64,000 nucleotides of DNA from Acanthochromis polyacanthus (taxonomy: Eukaryota; Chordata; Actinopteri; Pomacentridae). How positions within the stretch are numbered: position 1 is the first letter of the stretch; each line of letters starts with the position of its first letter. Location of the stretch: assembly GCF_021347895.1 (NCBI RefSeq), contig NC_067124.1, positions 22,248,521 through 22,312,520 on the forward strand, in the 5' to 3' direction. Under the pieces are notes generated by a model that was not told the DNA's origin, ran no database searches, and was given only the letters and a program-made list of their open reading frames with translations. Both the position numbers and the translations under genes were made by a program. Shown piece by piece: positions 50,701 to 64,000 of this stretch.

Positions 50701-53700
50701 GATAAGCATGCCAAGTGCCACAGTTTTAAGCTTTGAGCATGTCTGCTTATGACTGGCTCACACATCATCTTAGCCACTCCCGAGTTCCCTAATGGATTCT
50801 CTGCCCCTGTCGTTCTGTCTCTTTTATCCTTTTTTCATTTAACCACACTAAAGCGAATCACTACTTTTCTCTGCCTTTCTTTGATTTTTTTTTTTGTTTC
50901 CAGTTGCCGTCTCTCCGCTTTTTTATTTCCCCGTCTCTCACCCATTATGACAGTCTTCCCTCTCCAGCTGACTATTTGTCTAGCAACATATTACTTTCTC
51001 TGCTTCCCGCCTTCAGCTTCCATCTCCCCAGCTTGATTCAGCAGTAATGAGTGCAGCTTAAGGTGGGGCTGGCCTGAGGTGAGCTGGAGAGAGGCAGGGA
51101 GGTTAATGAGGATAGGAACCTCGTTTTTTGCCTGAGGGGTAAAAAGGGAGCAATGGACGAGTGAAGAAGAGAGAGAGAGAGAGAGAGAGCAAGGCCGAGG
51201 AGACGAACTGACAGACAGCGCTATCGCTTGCAATAGTGATTTCATCTGATGTACAGATGTGCTCATGTTCAGCAGTGTAACCATCATCATGAAGTCAAAA
51301 GAAGAGTGATGCGTGTGTTTAAAGTAATAATTGCTTGACAGAAATGTAGGCTCCCCAAGATTCACAATTGTGAATAAATCAACAGTTATTATAATGAACC
51401 ACAGCACGGTAGTGTATTTATAATTTCAGTGTGATAAACTATTCAGCCAACTGGACTATTCGGAATCAGTGCTATTCCCTCTCCAAGGTTCCTATGGTGG
51501 AAGACAATTTAAAATCAAACAAGGACACATTGTGTCAAACACATAAAGCAGGCCGCACAGTTGTGCAGCGCTGCCAAGAGGATGCAAGTGAATGATGCTG
51601 CTTTAGACGTTCTTATTCATCTGAAAGACCACTGGGAAAAGATAGTATTACAATGACTTTGGAAATTAAAGAAAAAATGGTTTAATGAATTTTAAAAACA
51701 AGAAATAATAAATGAACAAATGATTTAATAAATGATGGTCGTGCCTCTGATCTCAAACTACAAATTAGAAGAAATGCTAAATCTGCTTCAAACAAAAACT
51801 TTTTTTTGGCATACTACTTATGAGTGACACAAGACTGCAGTTTTTAGAGCCATTTTAGACTTTTGACTGGCAGTTGCCCTCTCCTTTGACTTCCAGTCAC
51901 CTATAAGTGACATCTATTTTTCTGTCATCTTTCCCCTCCTCCTCACTCCTATACCTGCTTCCATTGCGGTTTCCTTTGTTTCACTCACAAATCAATCTTT
52001 CTCATTTGTCCAGAATTGATTTCGCCATTTCTTATCGTTGATGCACTTCTGCAATCCGCTCTCAGCGGCTCATCCAGTCTTATTCTGCTCTATCTTTTGC
52101 TCTTTTTCTACTCCTCTATCTCATTCTCTATCTAGCCTGCCTGGCGTTCCACTGCAACTCATTACAAATGAGGCTCCTTTGCTCTTTCCCCTTACTTGGT
52201 AACCTCCACAGAGTTGTGGAACAATGTCTTGATTGGATGTGGCTGGCATTACTAAGCATCCTGTGCTGCAGACCTGGTGCCATGCATACAATATTATGTT
52301 AGCAGTCAGCAGTTCATTATCACCAGAACACTGATATACACAGGGGCTGGGCTTTGTAATGTGGGGGGGCTTCGTGGTTTCAGTGTTCCCATGTGTACAT
52401 ATGCATACAAATCAGCAGCAGTGACAGGACATACACTAAGATCTACATTTGAATCAAAAACTATTCATAGACATTAAAGAGAAGGCCAATAATTAATTTT
52501 ACATTAGCTACAACAAGGTCAGATCTGGGCTGAAAAATCATCTGCTCTGAATCCGACAGTGTGAAAAAGAACCAGCTGATGACAATAGAACCTTTCTGTA
52601 AGAGCTCTCTCCTGGGTGTTAGTATCAAATATAGAAATGGTGGCTACCGTTAAAGGAGGAGCAGATCTCACTATGAATGAATTCATGTGCCTGGACCTGT
52701 CCATTTAATCATTACATTTAATTTTTTTAATTACACACAGATTTTAATGACATTATAGCTAGGAAATGATCAAACTAGCTTGCATTACCTTGCCATGGTG
52801 TAATTTGAGTTGCTCTAACATTCTGTCCACAGCAGCTAATTCAGCAGTTTAAGTTACTGTTTTATTGTTGCCTAGCTGATCTCAAGTAGGCTGATGTTAC
52901 ATTAAATAGCATTTATTGAATGACACAGAGGAGTTATGACTTAAAGTTAAAGAATGATTCATTTGGTTTTCATATCTAATGAATATTTCCCAGACAGACT
53001 GGGATGGTGCCCTGAATAAATAACTGAAGATTTCAGTTCTAAGTAGTAATATTCTGCAAGCAGATTTTAAGTAGAATATCAAAACCAGGTTCCGGTGTCA
53101 GTTTCTAACCTTTTTCTCCCTACATCACCATCTATTTGCACGTTTCTACTTTTTAAATTCTTGGAATTAGACTTAAAGGCATTAGTTAAAGCATATCTTT
53201 AGCAGAGAATTGTAAAAATATTGTCGTGGCATTTTGCTTTCTTGTCTACAAATGATTATGCATCCATATCTATCATTACAACAAACAAAACAGTTGAATA
53301 CCTTGTATTTTAGCAGCTGCAGAGCTGTAATTAACATCTCAAAAGCACATATGTCTGTAGAAGCAGCAGTATTTATTAACTCTCACTGCTTCATTAACAA
53401 GCGTACGGAATTTTTATTATACAAACACATCCTGGAGACAGAGCCGCACTGGCAGCAGAATAATCACATTTGTTAACTGGGCAGAGCCAAAGAACTATTC
53501 CCGCAGGGACAGCACTGAACGGTGGTGATTTTGGCACCAAATATGTAAAAATCACAAAATGCACATTCAAGTCATGTGGTGCCCAAAGGCCCAGTGAAAT
53601 TTAATGTAAGTTCTGCACTGGAAAAGAATCAGCTTTGACACTCAGCTGACATTTGTTGCAACAAGCAGAACACTATTGGGTAAGCGTGTGTTTAACATTC

Positions 53701-56700
53701 AGTCTTCCATGGTCTGAATGAAAGAAAGGCAATAATGAGACACGGACTCCCCAAATGTCAAGAATCACCAAAAAAAATGCACTACAACAATGTGCTAAAT
53801 GCACCATAAACCCAGCACATCTAGTAGAGTAACCCTAGTAATTATATCCACATTAGATGATTCAACTCGTCATGATTTGTGCTGAATGTAATCCAAGGCT
53901 TTGCTTTTCATCCGATATTGACATTTATGCCTCATGATAAAGTTGGAACTCCAGGACCAAACCGGCTGTCAAGAATACACAAGAGGAAATATTAACTCTA
54001 TGCACAGCTTGGGTTAAAACAAAACTGAAAATTTCATTTAAAAAGTCAGAATTTCTACCAGCTGAAACATTTGCAACCTGCTACGTAGGTAAAATAAGAC
54101 AGACAGCTAAAGAGTGGAGTCTGTATCGAGAGGCCAGGCCCCCGCTACATGTGATTATGTTGTTGTGGCAAATTTGCTACATCGAATGTAATAAACAGGC
54201 TGAAGGTTGCAAAAACATTGGAAGCATCCTTGAACATCAGAGATGCTTGAGTGGAGAGAAAGGATGAATCCATCACTCTGCCAAGCACTCAGTAGCAACA
54301 CCAAGTTTCACAGCAGAGGGAAAACTTGCCAAACATGCAAGCACGTGTGTTCATGGCATACTGAAAAATCCAATGCATCGCTGACGGAAGCCGTATGTGG
54401 CTACCTCTAGTTGCCTTTCAAAATAATGACAGCCAATGTTTTTTTTTTTAAATTGATAAATGTCTTTTGGCTCTACTTGTATCAAACCAAAGAGACGATT
54501 TCTGCCTCTGGAAAACACACGCACTTCTGAAGCACAGATCTGTAAACATCTACTGAATGATGGATCAGGCTTTCAACCCTACAAAGGCACACTAAACATG
54601 CACTCGCTTGTTTTGTACCATTAACTTCAGTGCTGCTTCATTGTATAACAAACAACCATACAAGCATGGGAGAGGGCAGATATTGATTTTTTTTTCAACT
54701 TAACCCCCAAACTATGTTAGAGAAGCAGCTAAGTGGCCCTGCACACGAATGAGCTGTGATTTCATTCTTCTCTTTGATAGTTGTCTCCCAGTAAACTGTT
54801 CAGCAGTTGCTTGGAAACAAATTTTACCCCGAAGAAGTACTGCAGTGTCGGATGCATGATTGATGGGAAAAATGAAAGGGAATTGATAAGCAGCTTTTGG
54901 GTTGACGGCCAGAGATACATATATATACAAAACATATACACTCATCATTGCTATGAACTTCTCATCAGTTTGTAGATTTCGAAAAAAAAAAATTATCTAG
55001 AAGAAGCTAAAGTCTGCTGTTTGTGCAGTGCAATCAGACAAGCATATACTGGTAGATTTATCCATTTCCTCTCAAAACTCAGCAACTTTCCTGCAATGTG
55101 GCAGTCTCCAATGTATTAGCAGAGACCTATAATCAATCTGTGCCATACTGTATTTCCTCAGAAGGTTTCTGCTGCATTTGTAATGCTCATGGAGAAAAGG
55201 GGAAAAAAAAAGCGAGAAAGCAAGAGTGGAATAACAAGTGGGAATGTGAGATGAAGGAAGATACAGAGAAGAAGTTGCTGAGATGCAATCATTTTCATGC
55301 ATTTTTGAGCGTTTCAACATGACGCCGACACATCTGCAGCGCATTAAATTTATCCTAAAGCACAATTAGCACTCCAGAGACTGAAGTCACTGGCTTCTAA
55401 AATGGATTATTTTCAGCCCACAGAGATGCTAAGTAGAATGGAATGTACAATTAAATGTTTGATTGTTTACGCCGCTGCTATTCCTTTCGCCGGCTGTCTC
55501 TTAACCCATTTAACGCGGTCCATCAATAGACATTTAAACTGTCGTACACCGGATATGCTATACCATTAATGCCATGGTTCTGGCACATTCGCTTTGCGCT
55601 TGGATCGACTCCCAGGAAAATCATTAATCACAGTAGGACTATCGTCAACATCTCTGCGTGATTATCCCACACTACCTGAATTAATGTATTGATCGTAGAC
55701 ACTGCCGAGCTTCTCTGCAATTTGTGTCAAAACGGTCACAATTTTGCCCGTCCCCTCTGCCCTGCCCTTGTTTAATGCTCTAATACATACCCCTTGTTTT
55801 GCCCATTAATTAAACACATCCTACCCTTCCCGAACACAAGGGAACATTTGTCGATACATTTCGAATCAAACCCCTTCAGTGCTGATGTGGAATCGGTCCT
55901 GGCTCTATGACAGTGCCAATCAATGATGCATCACCTGCTTCTCAACTTGTCTGTCCCTGTTGCTCTGCATCTCAATCACTCTGTTGATCTCCATCTATCT
56001 CCCAGCCACCACCAGCTTTTCTTTTTTGACCTCCCTCGATCTCCCTGCTCAATTCACATTGATCACGTCCAATCAGATGTTGTGTCCCAAGTTTCAGGTG
56101 GTACTTTTTTAAAACCGTGCCATTTCTTATTCACATGATATGAAACAGTTTGGAGTGAAAATGAATGCCGAGACTGGACGCTTTGTCTTGCTTGATAGAG
56201 TTGTCATGACAGGCCAGCAGCTGTTGTTATAACGTAGTTCACTGACATTCCTGAAGCAAACAGATTTGCAACTCCGCGTGAATCTCATTATCATGCATTT
56301 GCAAAATTGCATCACCTTTAGGATAATCTGTTTTGGCATTGGGACCATGGCAGTGCGCCGCCTGTTAGGAGAAAGAGGCCACCATTCCCTGGAAACCATG
56401 ATCTCTGGCTGATAAAATTATTGAGCAAAAAGGATAATGGTGGTATTATCATGGCATTTGTTCTATCGCCGGCAAATTCTGTGAAACCACCAACAGCAAC
56501 GCGGCATCTCTCTCTTTCATTACCAACTTCTCGGCCCTGAACTCATTCATTTCTATTGGGGTTGCAAATATTTGAAAATGTGTTCAAATGAACAGTTTCT
56601 ATTCCTTCTATTTTCTAAAACAAATGAGCACTTTAGTCTTCACTGGTGTTTACTGCGTGGCAGTGTTGGTTAGTTAGTCTGCTTTTTTGATGAAAATGTA

Positions 56701-58283
56701 TTAAAATTCCTTTAAAGCCATTAATTAAACTGTTAAAAACTCATCTCTGATTATCAGTGTTGGATATTTAGACATTTCTGCCATGAAAATAATCCTTTCC
56801 TGCCTTAAAATGGCTCAGATATAACTCAACACTCCACTTTCCACAGCTCAAGCACACCAGCAACTTGTCATATTGGAGAAATTCAGTCGCATATGTATAA
56901 AACTGAAAACCAATTTTAAAGAAAAACAATGATACAGAAAGCTCTACCCTGCAACTAGAATTGGTTCCTGTCATTTAAGGTGGAAATTATGTTGACTGCT
57001 TATTTCTCTCATTTTTCAGCTCATAAAAAAGTTCATCAGGACATGCTAACAAGGTGACAAAGTGTGATTTTCATTGAAGAGGCACTTTGAACCTTTCAAT
57101 AACAGCTATTTAACAGATTGCAATTAAAGTTTCCATTTTTTTCATCATCCACACTCTTGTTTATGACCACATGCACATCAAATGCATTTCTACCGTGTGT
57201 TTACTGCTAATTGGCACACACTAAAGTGGTGAACTTGGATTTGACAGACATCAGGCCTAGTACATAGTAGCATGTCGATGTAACATTGAGTTCAAAGCAC
57301 CACTGTAGGCAATTACGGCCTCGCGCAGCTGCTAGCATAGCTGGAAACTCTTAGTCTTGTTAGCAAACATCACCTTTACTAAAGGGGTGCAGTTGTTGAA
57401 GGGCAAATCCTCAGCTGCAATTAATGCACATTTGATTCACTACAAGCACTGTTTGTGACACATTTGTTTTGCAGTGCAAGTAATAACAAAACACCAACAA
57501 TAAAAATCTTCCCAAACATACCTGCACAAATTACATATTAGACATGGCATTTTAATGCCTGCAAACAAAAGGAAATAACCTTTCATCGAGTACAAAGGTG
57601 TTTTAAATGGCCTTTGGACAGACTGTGGCAGAAAAACAAGCCATATTAAGCTTCAGCTACACTCAATTCATTGTCAGTTTTGTTTTGTTTGCTTTTTTCA
57701 TTGAATTTCTTGACAGAAAACAGGGACTGCTGCTAGATTTATCTGCTAGTACAGGGTCTAGTACTGGGTTTCCCATGACTAGTTGTTTGTTGCATACATA
57801 CCAGAAAAACATCTAACTTTAATGTTAGTCGTTCACCACCTGTTGTGCACAATTTCCATATTCATGGCCTCATGTGTTGTGTTATGTATATATGCAGCTG
57901 ACTGTGGTGCACATGAAAGTCTAATATTCAGTATCCTGGGAAAACAACTGAAGGTGCAGAGGGGGTAAAAAAAGGACACATAGGTGCCTCCCCAAGCAAA
58001 ACAGAGGGTTAGAACCGGCTGAGTCACGACAGTAATTATTCACTTTACTAGGGAGACCTGATATATTAATTAGACAAATAGCTCCACAATGTTGAAACAC
58101 AGACTGACTGAATACATGTCAAGTAGAATTTATCTTCCCGTTTTATTTATTTATTTTGACGGTGCTTTCAAGTGACCGCTGGGATTCACAGCCTGAATCT
58201 TTGTGAAAAGCTCTGTGCTTTGATCTACATCAATTGCGAACTAAACTTGGGGAGGGAAAAATCAAACGGTGTCTAACAGTATA
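44730..58283. other. Upstream/intergenic non-coding stretch
   Basis: No gene recognised over 13.5 kb. Contains one (GA)n tract, a CT-rich patch near 49.91 kb, and AT-rich DNA. The best candidate for conserved regulatory DNA is 55.33-55.88 kb: no simple repeats, many retained CpGs, and homeodomain-like words (CATTAATTAAAC near 55805). Two GA-rich patches (47.65-47.73 and 49.0-49.3 kb) give spurious Lys/Glu ORFs. Confidence 0.5.
51167..51189. repeat. (GA)n microsatellite
   Basis: About 11 GA units in a purine-rich surround. Confidence 0.9.
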
Positions 58284-58730
58284 AAATAAACACGCGCCGC
58301 TTAAAACATCCCCCGCCTTATATATAGTGCCTCTAAGTGCAAGAAATAATAATATATACTGGACGATACACCTACAAAATGATACATCTTCACTACAATA
58401 GAAACAATCAGGTCAAGGTCATACACCAAAAAAGGCAGATCTACCTTATGCACAGGGGGCGTTGGTGCAATATGAGTGAAATCCCTCAACTAGTTTCTGA
58501 TATGATCCAGAAACCAAAAAATATTTGAAGTGTCTCACTATGACCTTGAAAATCAGTTCAAGGTCATGCACCCCAAAAGGCACATCTATACTATATAGAG
58601 ATGGCCTGGGTGCAATATGAATGAAATCCCTCAAGTAGTTTCTGAGATATGCTCTGGAAACGAAATGTGGACGTACAGACGTGCCCACGCCAACATCCCC
58701 CTCCGTGCCTACGGCCGGCGGGGGATAAAA
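58284..58730 (+). repeat. Composite interspersed repeat, copy B (two internal monomers)
   Basis: Second copy of the element at 8454-9083, same orientation, about 180 bp shorter because it holds two monomers (AGGTCAAGGTCA at 58410 and AGTTCAAGGTCA at 58555) in place of three. Its octamer array is also reduced to a single decayed unit near 58665-58685. Head and tail words match copy A, including CCCCCGCCTTATATATAGT and CTACGGCCGGCGGGGGA. Confidence 0.75.
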
Positions 58731-59151
58731 AGGAAGAAGCTGCGGCATCTATTGTTGCGTCTGAAGAAGGAGTTTTTAGCTTTTTCTTGATGCTGGATTC
58801 GGTCCATGGTTGATTAATGACAGGGTTTCCGGGCAAAACTCCTGGTGCATAAACAGGTGCAGAGAGTGCTGATCAATGTAAATTGGTGTGTGAGTGGTCG
58901 CTGTGACCTTTGGAAAATTCCTCCCTCGGAAAGTTGAGACTGATCTTGCTCTGTGTCCTCTGCTTTCCCCCCCTAGTGTTTTCAGAAAAACCCCTGCCAC
59001 AGCAGAAACGCTCCGCCGCACCGTCTTCCGAGTGACGGAATAAAAGCAGCAAATCTGACTTCTCCAGGGCTTCTCTGCGTCTTTGTCTTAGGAGCAACAT
59101 GACACAAGGCCTTGACACTCTAAAAACACTGCTTAGAATTGGACTCTGCAC

Positions 59152-59169
59152 AAAAAAAAAAAAAAAAAA
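59152..59169. repeat. Poly(A) tract, 18 nt
   Basis: Homopolymer run about 420 bp beyond the end of composite repeat copy B and not adjoining it. Confidence 0.95.
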
Positions 59170-61804
59170 TGAGGATGTGCTAAGCTCCATTGGTGAAAAG
59201 TGGCTCTGGCAGAAGGCATCAATGAATGATGGCCCTCGTGTTCAGTCCCAAGCATTTAAGGCTTGCTGTGAAAAAGCTCCTCACAGTGACGGCAGGCAAT
59301 GAAAAAGCTGCCTTGAAAAAATATCCTCTCAAGGTTTTGCAATGAGATGTCTTCTTTTGAAGGTATTGAGTTTGCTCAGCATAATGCGCTCCTGATTGTG
59401 TTGTGACAGAAATCACAGAAATGAAATGAGTATTTGTGCTCACAAGATATAATAAAGTAAATTGCTCATCACACTGTAAGAGAGTAGAATTACTGTATGT
59501 TTAAGATTCTGTTGAAAAAAAACATTTATAGGAGAAATCTTTTGAAATATCTCCGTATGTCTCACTTCCCAACAACCTGTATGCTTGTACTTGTCAAAGC
59601 CAATGCCTAACAACCACTAATCTCCAGACATGTGTCCTACAGTCAATCAGATAACTCTTGACATGCGTTTGCTTCATTCCTCTCTCTTTCCTAGACCCTG
59701 ATTCAGGAAGATGGCCTGAGCTGCTAACTATTGCCCTGAAGGGACAACAGGTACCTGTAACCCAAGACGGCAGCAGGTGTTGGATGCTGAGCCTGCTTAA
59801 AAAGGCCAAAAGTCCCCATTTCCCCACAGTTAAGACTGACTGAGAGTGGAGCAGTATAATTCTAGCTTCAGGCACCACTCCTGGGTGGTTGCCTCCAAAA
59901 GCTTAGCTTCAAGATGCACTACTGGTCTTCCATCCAAGTGGGATGCATTTCCCAGCTAGGCTCAGTTCCCCTCGTAATTCTGCCTTATTTTCATGGAGAG
60001 CGCAGCTTCAATATGCTGAGAGACGGCTGGTGAAGTTTCATGTTTTCTTTGGCTATAAATCATGTTTAGCTCATTTTAACACCCATAACGGCTTATTACT
60101 GACTTTAAAATAATAATAATTAAAAACACGATGTGTCCAGAGAATCCAAAGCATCTTTCATATTGTATAACTTCTGAAGACCTTGAAATAAATTGGGTTT
60201 TGAAAATTTAGACTGCATTCGCTTTCTAAATATGATCAAATTTACCAATGCAATCAATTCATCATCAGTCTGTAGTTCATCCAATTCTGATAATAAACTG
60301 ATTTTTTTATTCACTACCTATTAAATGCTTCATTTTTGTGTAGAAAAAAGTGCTTTTTGAATCCTGTAGACATGAATGTCAGGTGTTGCTATCACAGTAA
60401 CGGCCTAAAGAAGTACAGAAGCTAAAACAAACACCAAAAACATTCTAATGTATTGAAGGCAAGCCCCAAGAAAGCGGATTTATTACAGTGACCAGTGCCT
60501 TCTTAGTTTTAGGCAAAAGCAATTTAATATTGCCATATTGTTAGATTATCTCTGAAAGCAGCATATCAAAATCCAGAGAGATAATTTCAAAGCACAACAG
60601 GAAAGCTCAGGGGAAGATGGAAAGCAATTTTGGGATAAGTGATCAGCTCATCTGTCTATTGGCAGACTGATTTATATTAAGCTCAGGAGACTTGACTGAA
60701 ACTCAACAGTGACAACCCAGGTGACACATATTAACAGCTGTGCAGAATATTTCACTATGATCTGAGCTTGATAATGAATAAAAGTGACCTGCGAGGCCAT
60801 TGTGCATTCTTCCCTAAACGTCACACCCTGTCAGCAATACCTGCTCGCCACAATGACATACTGTGCCCCGCGGCAAGAGAGAAGAAAAGAAGTTAAATGA
60901 AAACGAGGGAAATAGGCTGAAGCCTCTATAGTCAGAACAAAATGTCTCTCAATGCGGTGATAGAGGTGAAGAGAGATCTTTACAAGATTGATTAAGTAGC
61001 ATCTTTGACAGAACAAACTCTCCATACTCTGGTAAAAAAAAAAAAAAGCCTCACACACATGGTTTATCTTACGTAAGATTGAACTTTTTGGCTTTTTTTT
61101 TAATGTTTGGGAGGGGACTTGGAAATTGTGCTGAAAATGAAATCAGTAAATTAAGTTGAGCTGTCATAGACAGCAATGTCATGAAAGGTTTTCAGTTCTA
61201 AAATCCATCTATGAAAGTAAATAGATACAGCCACAAGACACATGGTACAATAAATGTATAAATGTTTCTATGCATGCCGGTTCCATAGTGAGCTGTGAAT
61301 GGGTTTTGTACCTTACTGCTGAGCCGTGTCCTTTTTACCTTGACTACAAAAGGAAGAAAGGGAACATCATAGGTTGTAAGTCCCTCAACTACTATTCATT
61401 CTAGCGCCTCATAATAAATTGGAACTCAAGAGGGGTTATAAGGTGTTACAGGCTGAAAAAAAGTGTGCCGTCTGAGGGCCCGGGTTTGCAGCTTGTCATC
61501 AAAGAAAAAAAGGAAAGTACAAATAAAATGGAAAATTGCTTGCATTACTTGGATGATAAAGCCTCGTACCCATGTGCTTGATTGTGTGTGATTTTATGAT
61601 GTTCTGCTCTGCTGAATGGACTTTTTTTTCTTTTTATGATGACAGAATATTGAAGATTTACTGAAAATGACTTTTGTAACCACCTGAAAATCTCCAAGCT
61701 GGCAAAGATGTGGCTACCAAATGGGTGGAATCCCCCCCCGCTGTATTTGTGAGGTGCAAGCCTACTTGGCTCTGTCGCCTATAGAATGATGTGCTTCTGA
61801 AAAT

Positions 61805-61832
61805 ACTTGTGGACATGGAGATGTCCACAAGT
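61805..61832. other. Perfect 12-bp inverted repeat with 4-nt loop
   Basis: ACTTGTGGACAT, loop GGAG, ATGTCCACAAGT, with no mismatch. A G-T pair could extend the stem by one, and outer GAA/TTC words could pair after an internal loop. It is too short for a typical pre-miRNA without further arms and resembles no small RNA known to me. Confidence 0.8.
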
Positions 61833-62494
61833 GAATTCAAAGTACCAACTGTGTCAAAAATGTCAAAATTTCTACACACTTTGCTTAACTCACAACACAA
61901 GCCTTAGCATAACCCCAACCTGGCCTGCACACACGAGCTTTTAGAGTTAAGAAGGCGGGCTTGTTAGCATGAAATATTCATTGTCTTTTAGCTCTGTTTT
62001 TGGTCTCCACCAACTCCTGAGGGTAATATTCACCTCCGTAGCTGCTAAATGTTCTACAGTGTTCACCTGCCAGTCACTAATTGAGTCTGTCTGCTGTTCA
62101 TTGCTAGACAGGTAGAGTCCAGTGGGTTTTTAAAGCTTTTTCATTGAAAACAGCTGCCTGCTGCATCTGAAAGTGATAATAAAAGAATAGCAAAAGTGAA
62201 CAGAAAAGCTGCAGACAGGAAGATTCCCAAAACATTGAGATGAAAGCTGAGGGAAATTGAGTTGGGCATTAATTCTCTGCAGCTTTGCCAAAAGAAATTA
62301 CTTTTTTTTTTTTTTTACATTACATATCGCCATACAAGCCACTGCTATTATAAAGATATTGATTAGAGCTGCTTTGATGTTGAAATAATTACACTTTCTG
62401 TTTCAGTTAATGCCAGTAATCGCTATAAAATTTGCAAATTAGAAAAACATGTCACAGTGTGAGTGAAGGAGATTGGATTGAGGTGGGGAAGGTG

Positions 62495-62511
62495 TTTTTT
62501 TTTTTTTTTTT
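62495..62511. repeat. Poly(T) tract, 17 nt
   Basis: Homopolymer run following a G-rich stretch. A second T-run of similar size lies near 62.31 kb. Confidence 0.95.
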
Positions 62512-62877
62512 GGTCAAATTTGTATCCAGAGAAACATCCTGACAATACACTGTGGGTAGAAATTTTAAACCTTGAAGTGAAATTCTAATGGCTTTTCCAT
62601 CTATGAAATACACTATATCTCAGAATTGATTTTAAAAAAAAAACACAGTACAGGTTTTTAATTTAAATAAGCATCACGTTACTGTTTCATTTGAAATGCA
62701 CATAAAATAATTTTCTCCTTGCAGTATCACCTCTGGATTATCAATTACTCCAGTCTACATTTTGGAATATTGGATTTCAGCTGCATTTTCCCTGTTCAGT
62801 GTCTGCCAAGATTTCTGCCCTCTACTCTGCCCTGCTTCTTCTCAGTGATCTCGCTTTCTTTTCTTATCCTGCTGGGC

Positions 62878-62897
62878 ACCCACACACACACACACAC
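62878..62897. repeat. Short (CA)n tract
   Basis: CACCCACACACACACACACA: interrupted CA run of about nine units. Confidence 0.8.
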
Positions 62898-64000
62898 TAG
62901 CACACGCATATTTTCCTTGGGTGACAGATGACACCGAAGGCAGGGGGGCCACTGTGCCAGTTTCACCCCTCCAGCTTGGCATATGCCAGCCTCTGCACCA
63001 CTGCAGCACTCACCTGCTCGATTGTCTATTAATGGAGTAGGCAGACAGGAGCTTCAGCCTCTAACTACTTTCCACTAAACTGTTTGACTTTCATTCAGCG
63101 TCCCAGGGCTGTCCGTTTAAGGGATTCAGTCGGCAGCCTCTGTCTTTGTCTCTGTCTCGGCGCATTTAAGGAAAGCAAGGAAGACACTTCCATTGATACA
63201 GGCCGCAATCGCATCGCCAGCCGTCAGGCAATCCTGTCACACATCAGCGCTTCCTCTCAGCGCTGTGAGGCATTAGAGTGAATGGGCGTGTGCATATAGT
63301 CCAAGGCTGCAATGTGGGCATTAACTGCAAAGGTTTTGGATTGAGATTATCTCGGCATTGTGGCTCAAGAGACACACAGGAGGAGTGAAAACAGATTTAC
63401 AGACACTATTAAAAGTGTATCACTTTCCCATTTGTGCATTGGCTCACAAACATTCAAACTGAATGATGAAATTAAAGCTGCACAAGTCAGTTTGATATCT
63501 AGTATGGAGAAAAGTAGCCTTACAAACAAAAAAAAGCGATGTACCTTTATAAGCAATCCATTTATCACCGTGTTAATTTGTTGGAAAACACTTAGCAAAC
63601 ATTGCTTACACATCCAGAAGAAACAGCAACATAGGCATTCAGTTGGACCTCACTCTCTCACCACCTGTTGAATGAAGTCCAATATTCACTGGCACTTTCT
63701 CTGTAGTTGAGTCTGCCAACTCCTGAGAAAAACATCTGGCTCTCTCTGGCTTCCTGGATGTTCGAATGTGTTCACTAGCCACTCAGATACTTTGGCTCTC
63801 CATCATTTCGGGCCGGGCAAGAAGCCTACAATCAGCTTGTGTGCGCTTGAGAGCTGAGGGGCTGCGCACAGTTTAATATGCAGCCGTCGCTTAGAAGTGA
63901 CTCAACAATACTGACAAGTAAACAAAAACAGTTAGGAAAAGTGGCTGAACGGAATACAGATCAACAGATATTGTTGAAGACTGTAGGTAATGCAACCTCT

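Larger units (their letters stand above)
58731..64000. other. Non-coding stretch
   Basis: Ordinary AT-rich DNA with homopolymer T and A runs, a short CA tract and the 61.8 kb hairpin. A donor-like CAG|GTGAGT on the minus strand at 63012-63017 has no convincing exon attached. No gene seen. Confidence 0.5.

Noticed and set aside
63018..63070. Minus-strand donor GAGCAG|GTGAGT
   Set aside because: No good acceptor upstream and only one short open frame.

Overview
This 64 kb window looks like vertebrate, most likely ray-finned fish, genomic DNA that is almost entirely non-coding. The grounds are: no long multi-domain ORF on either strand; long (AC/GT)n microsatellites; two copies of the tail sequence (TCAATCAA...TTTATTT...GCTTCACAG type) that is widespread at the ends of teleost SINE/LINE elements; and an AT-rich background broken by one CpG-rich promoter-like segment. 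The fish assignment is inference. The many short ORFs are what chance gives in DNA of this size, and most long ones lie in low-complexity CT/GA or CA/GT tracts.

The one coding feature I consider well supported is a first exon on the minus strand at 43833-43893. It has a strong Kozak ATG, a 20-codon hydrophobic signal-peptide-like start, an exact AAG|GTAAGT donor giving a phase 1 intron, and an in-frame stop 20 codons upstream. Behind it, at about 44.48-44.64 kb, is a CpG-rich stretch with two CCAAT boxes and GC boxes. I read this as promoter plus exon 1 of a secreted or membrane protein gene transcribed leftward into a very long first intron. I cannot name the gene.

Layout: 1-43.8 kb is probably intron 1 of that gene (or intron plus intergenic DNA). 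It holds microsatellites at 7.6, 27.0 and 41.0 kb, a composite interspersed repeat at 8.45-9.08 kb, two SINE/LINE-tail fragments (5.2 and 16.5 kb), a tRNA-like relic at 39.5 kb, a non-B-DNA cluster at 26.3-27.4 kb, and weak minus-strand candidate exons at 33.1, 30.4 and 1.0 kb. The 33.1 kb one has a good acceptor, a stop and a downstream AATAAA. 44.6-64 kb is upstream/intergenic sequence with a second copy of the composite repeat (58.28-58.73 kb) and a perfect 12-bp hairpin at 61.8 kb. Several stretches of high-complexity sequence with retained CpGs and TAATTA-type words are candidates for conserved non-coding enhancers.

The most unusual structure is the composite repeat. Its internal ~146 bp monomer carries TCAAGGTCA, the extended half-site bound by NR5A/ERR-type nuclear receptors. 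At monomer junctions this site faces its own reverse complement as a perfect 9-bp inverted repeat. The two copies differ in monomer number. I saw no mobile-element gene, rRNA, CRISPR array or other self-contained gene system.
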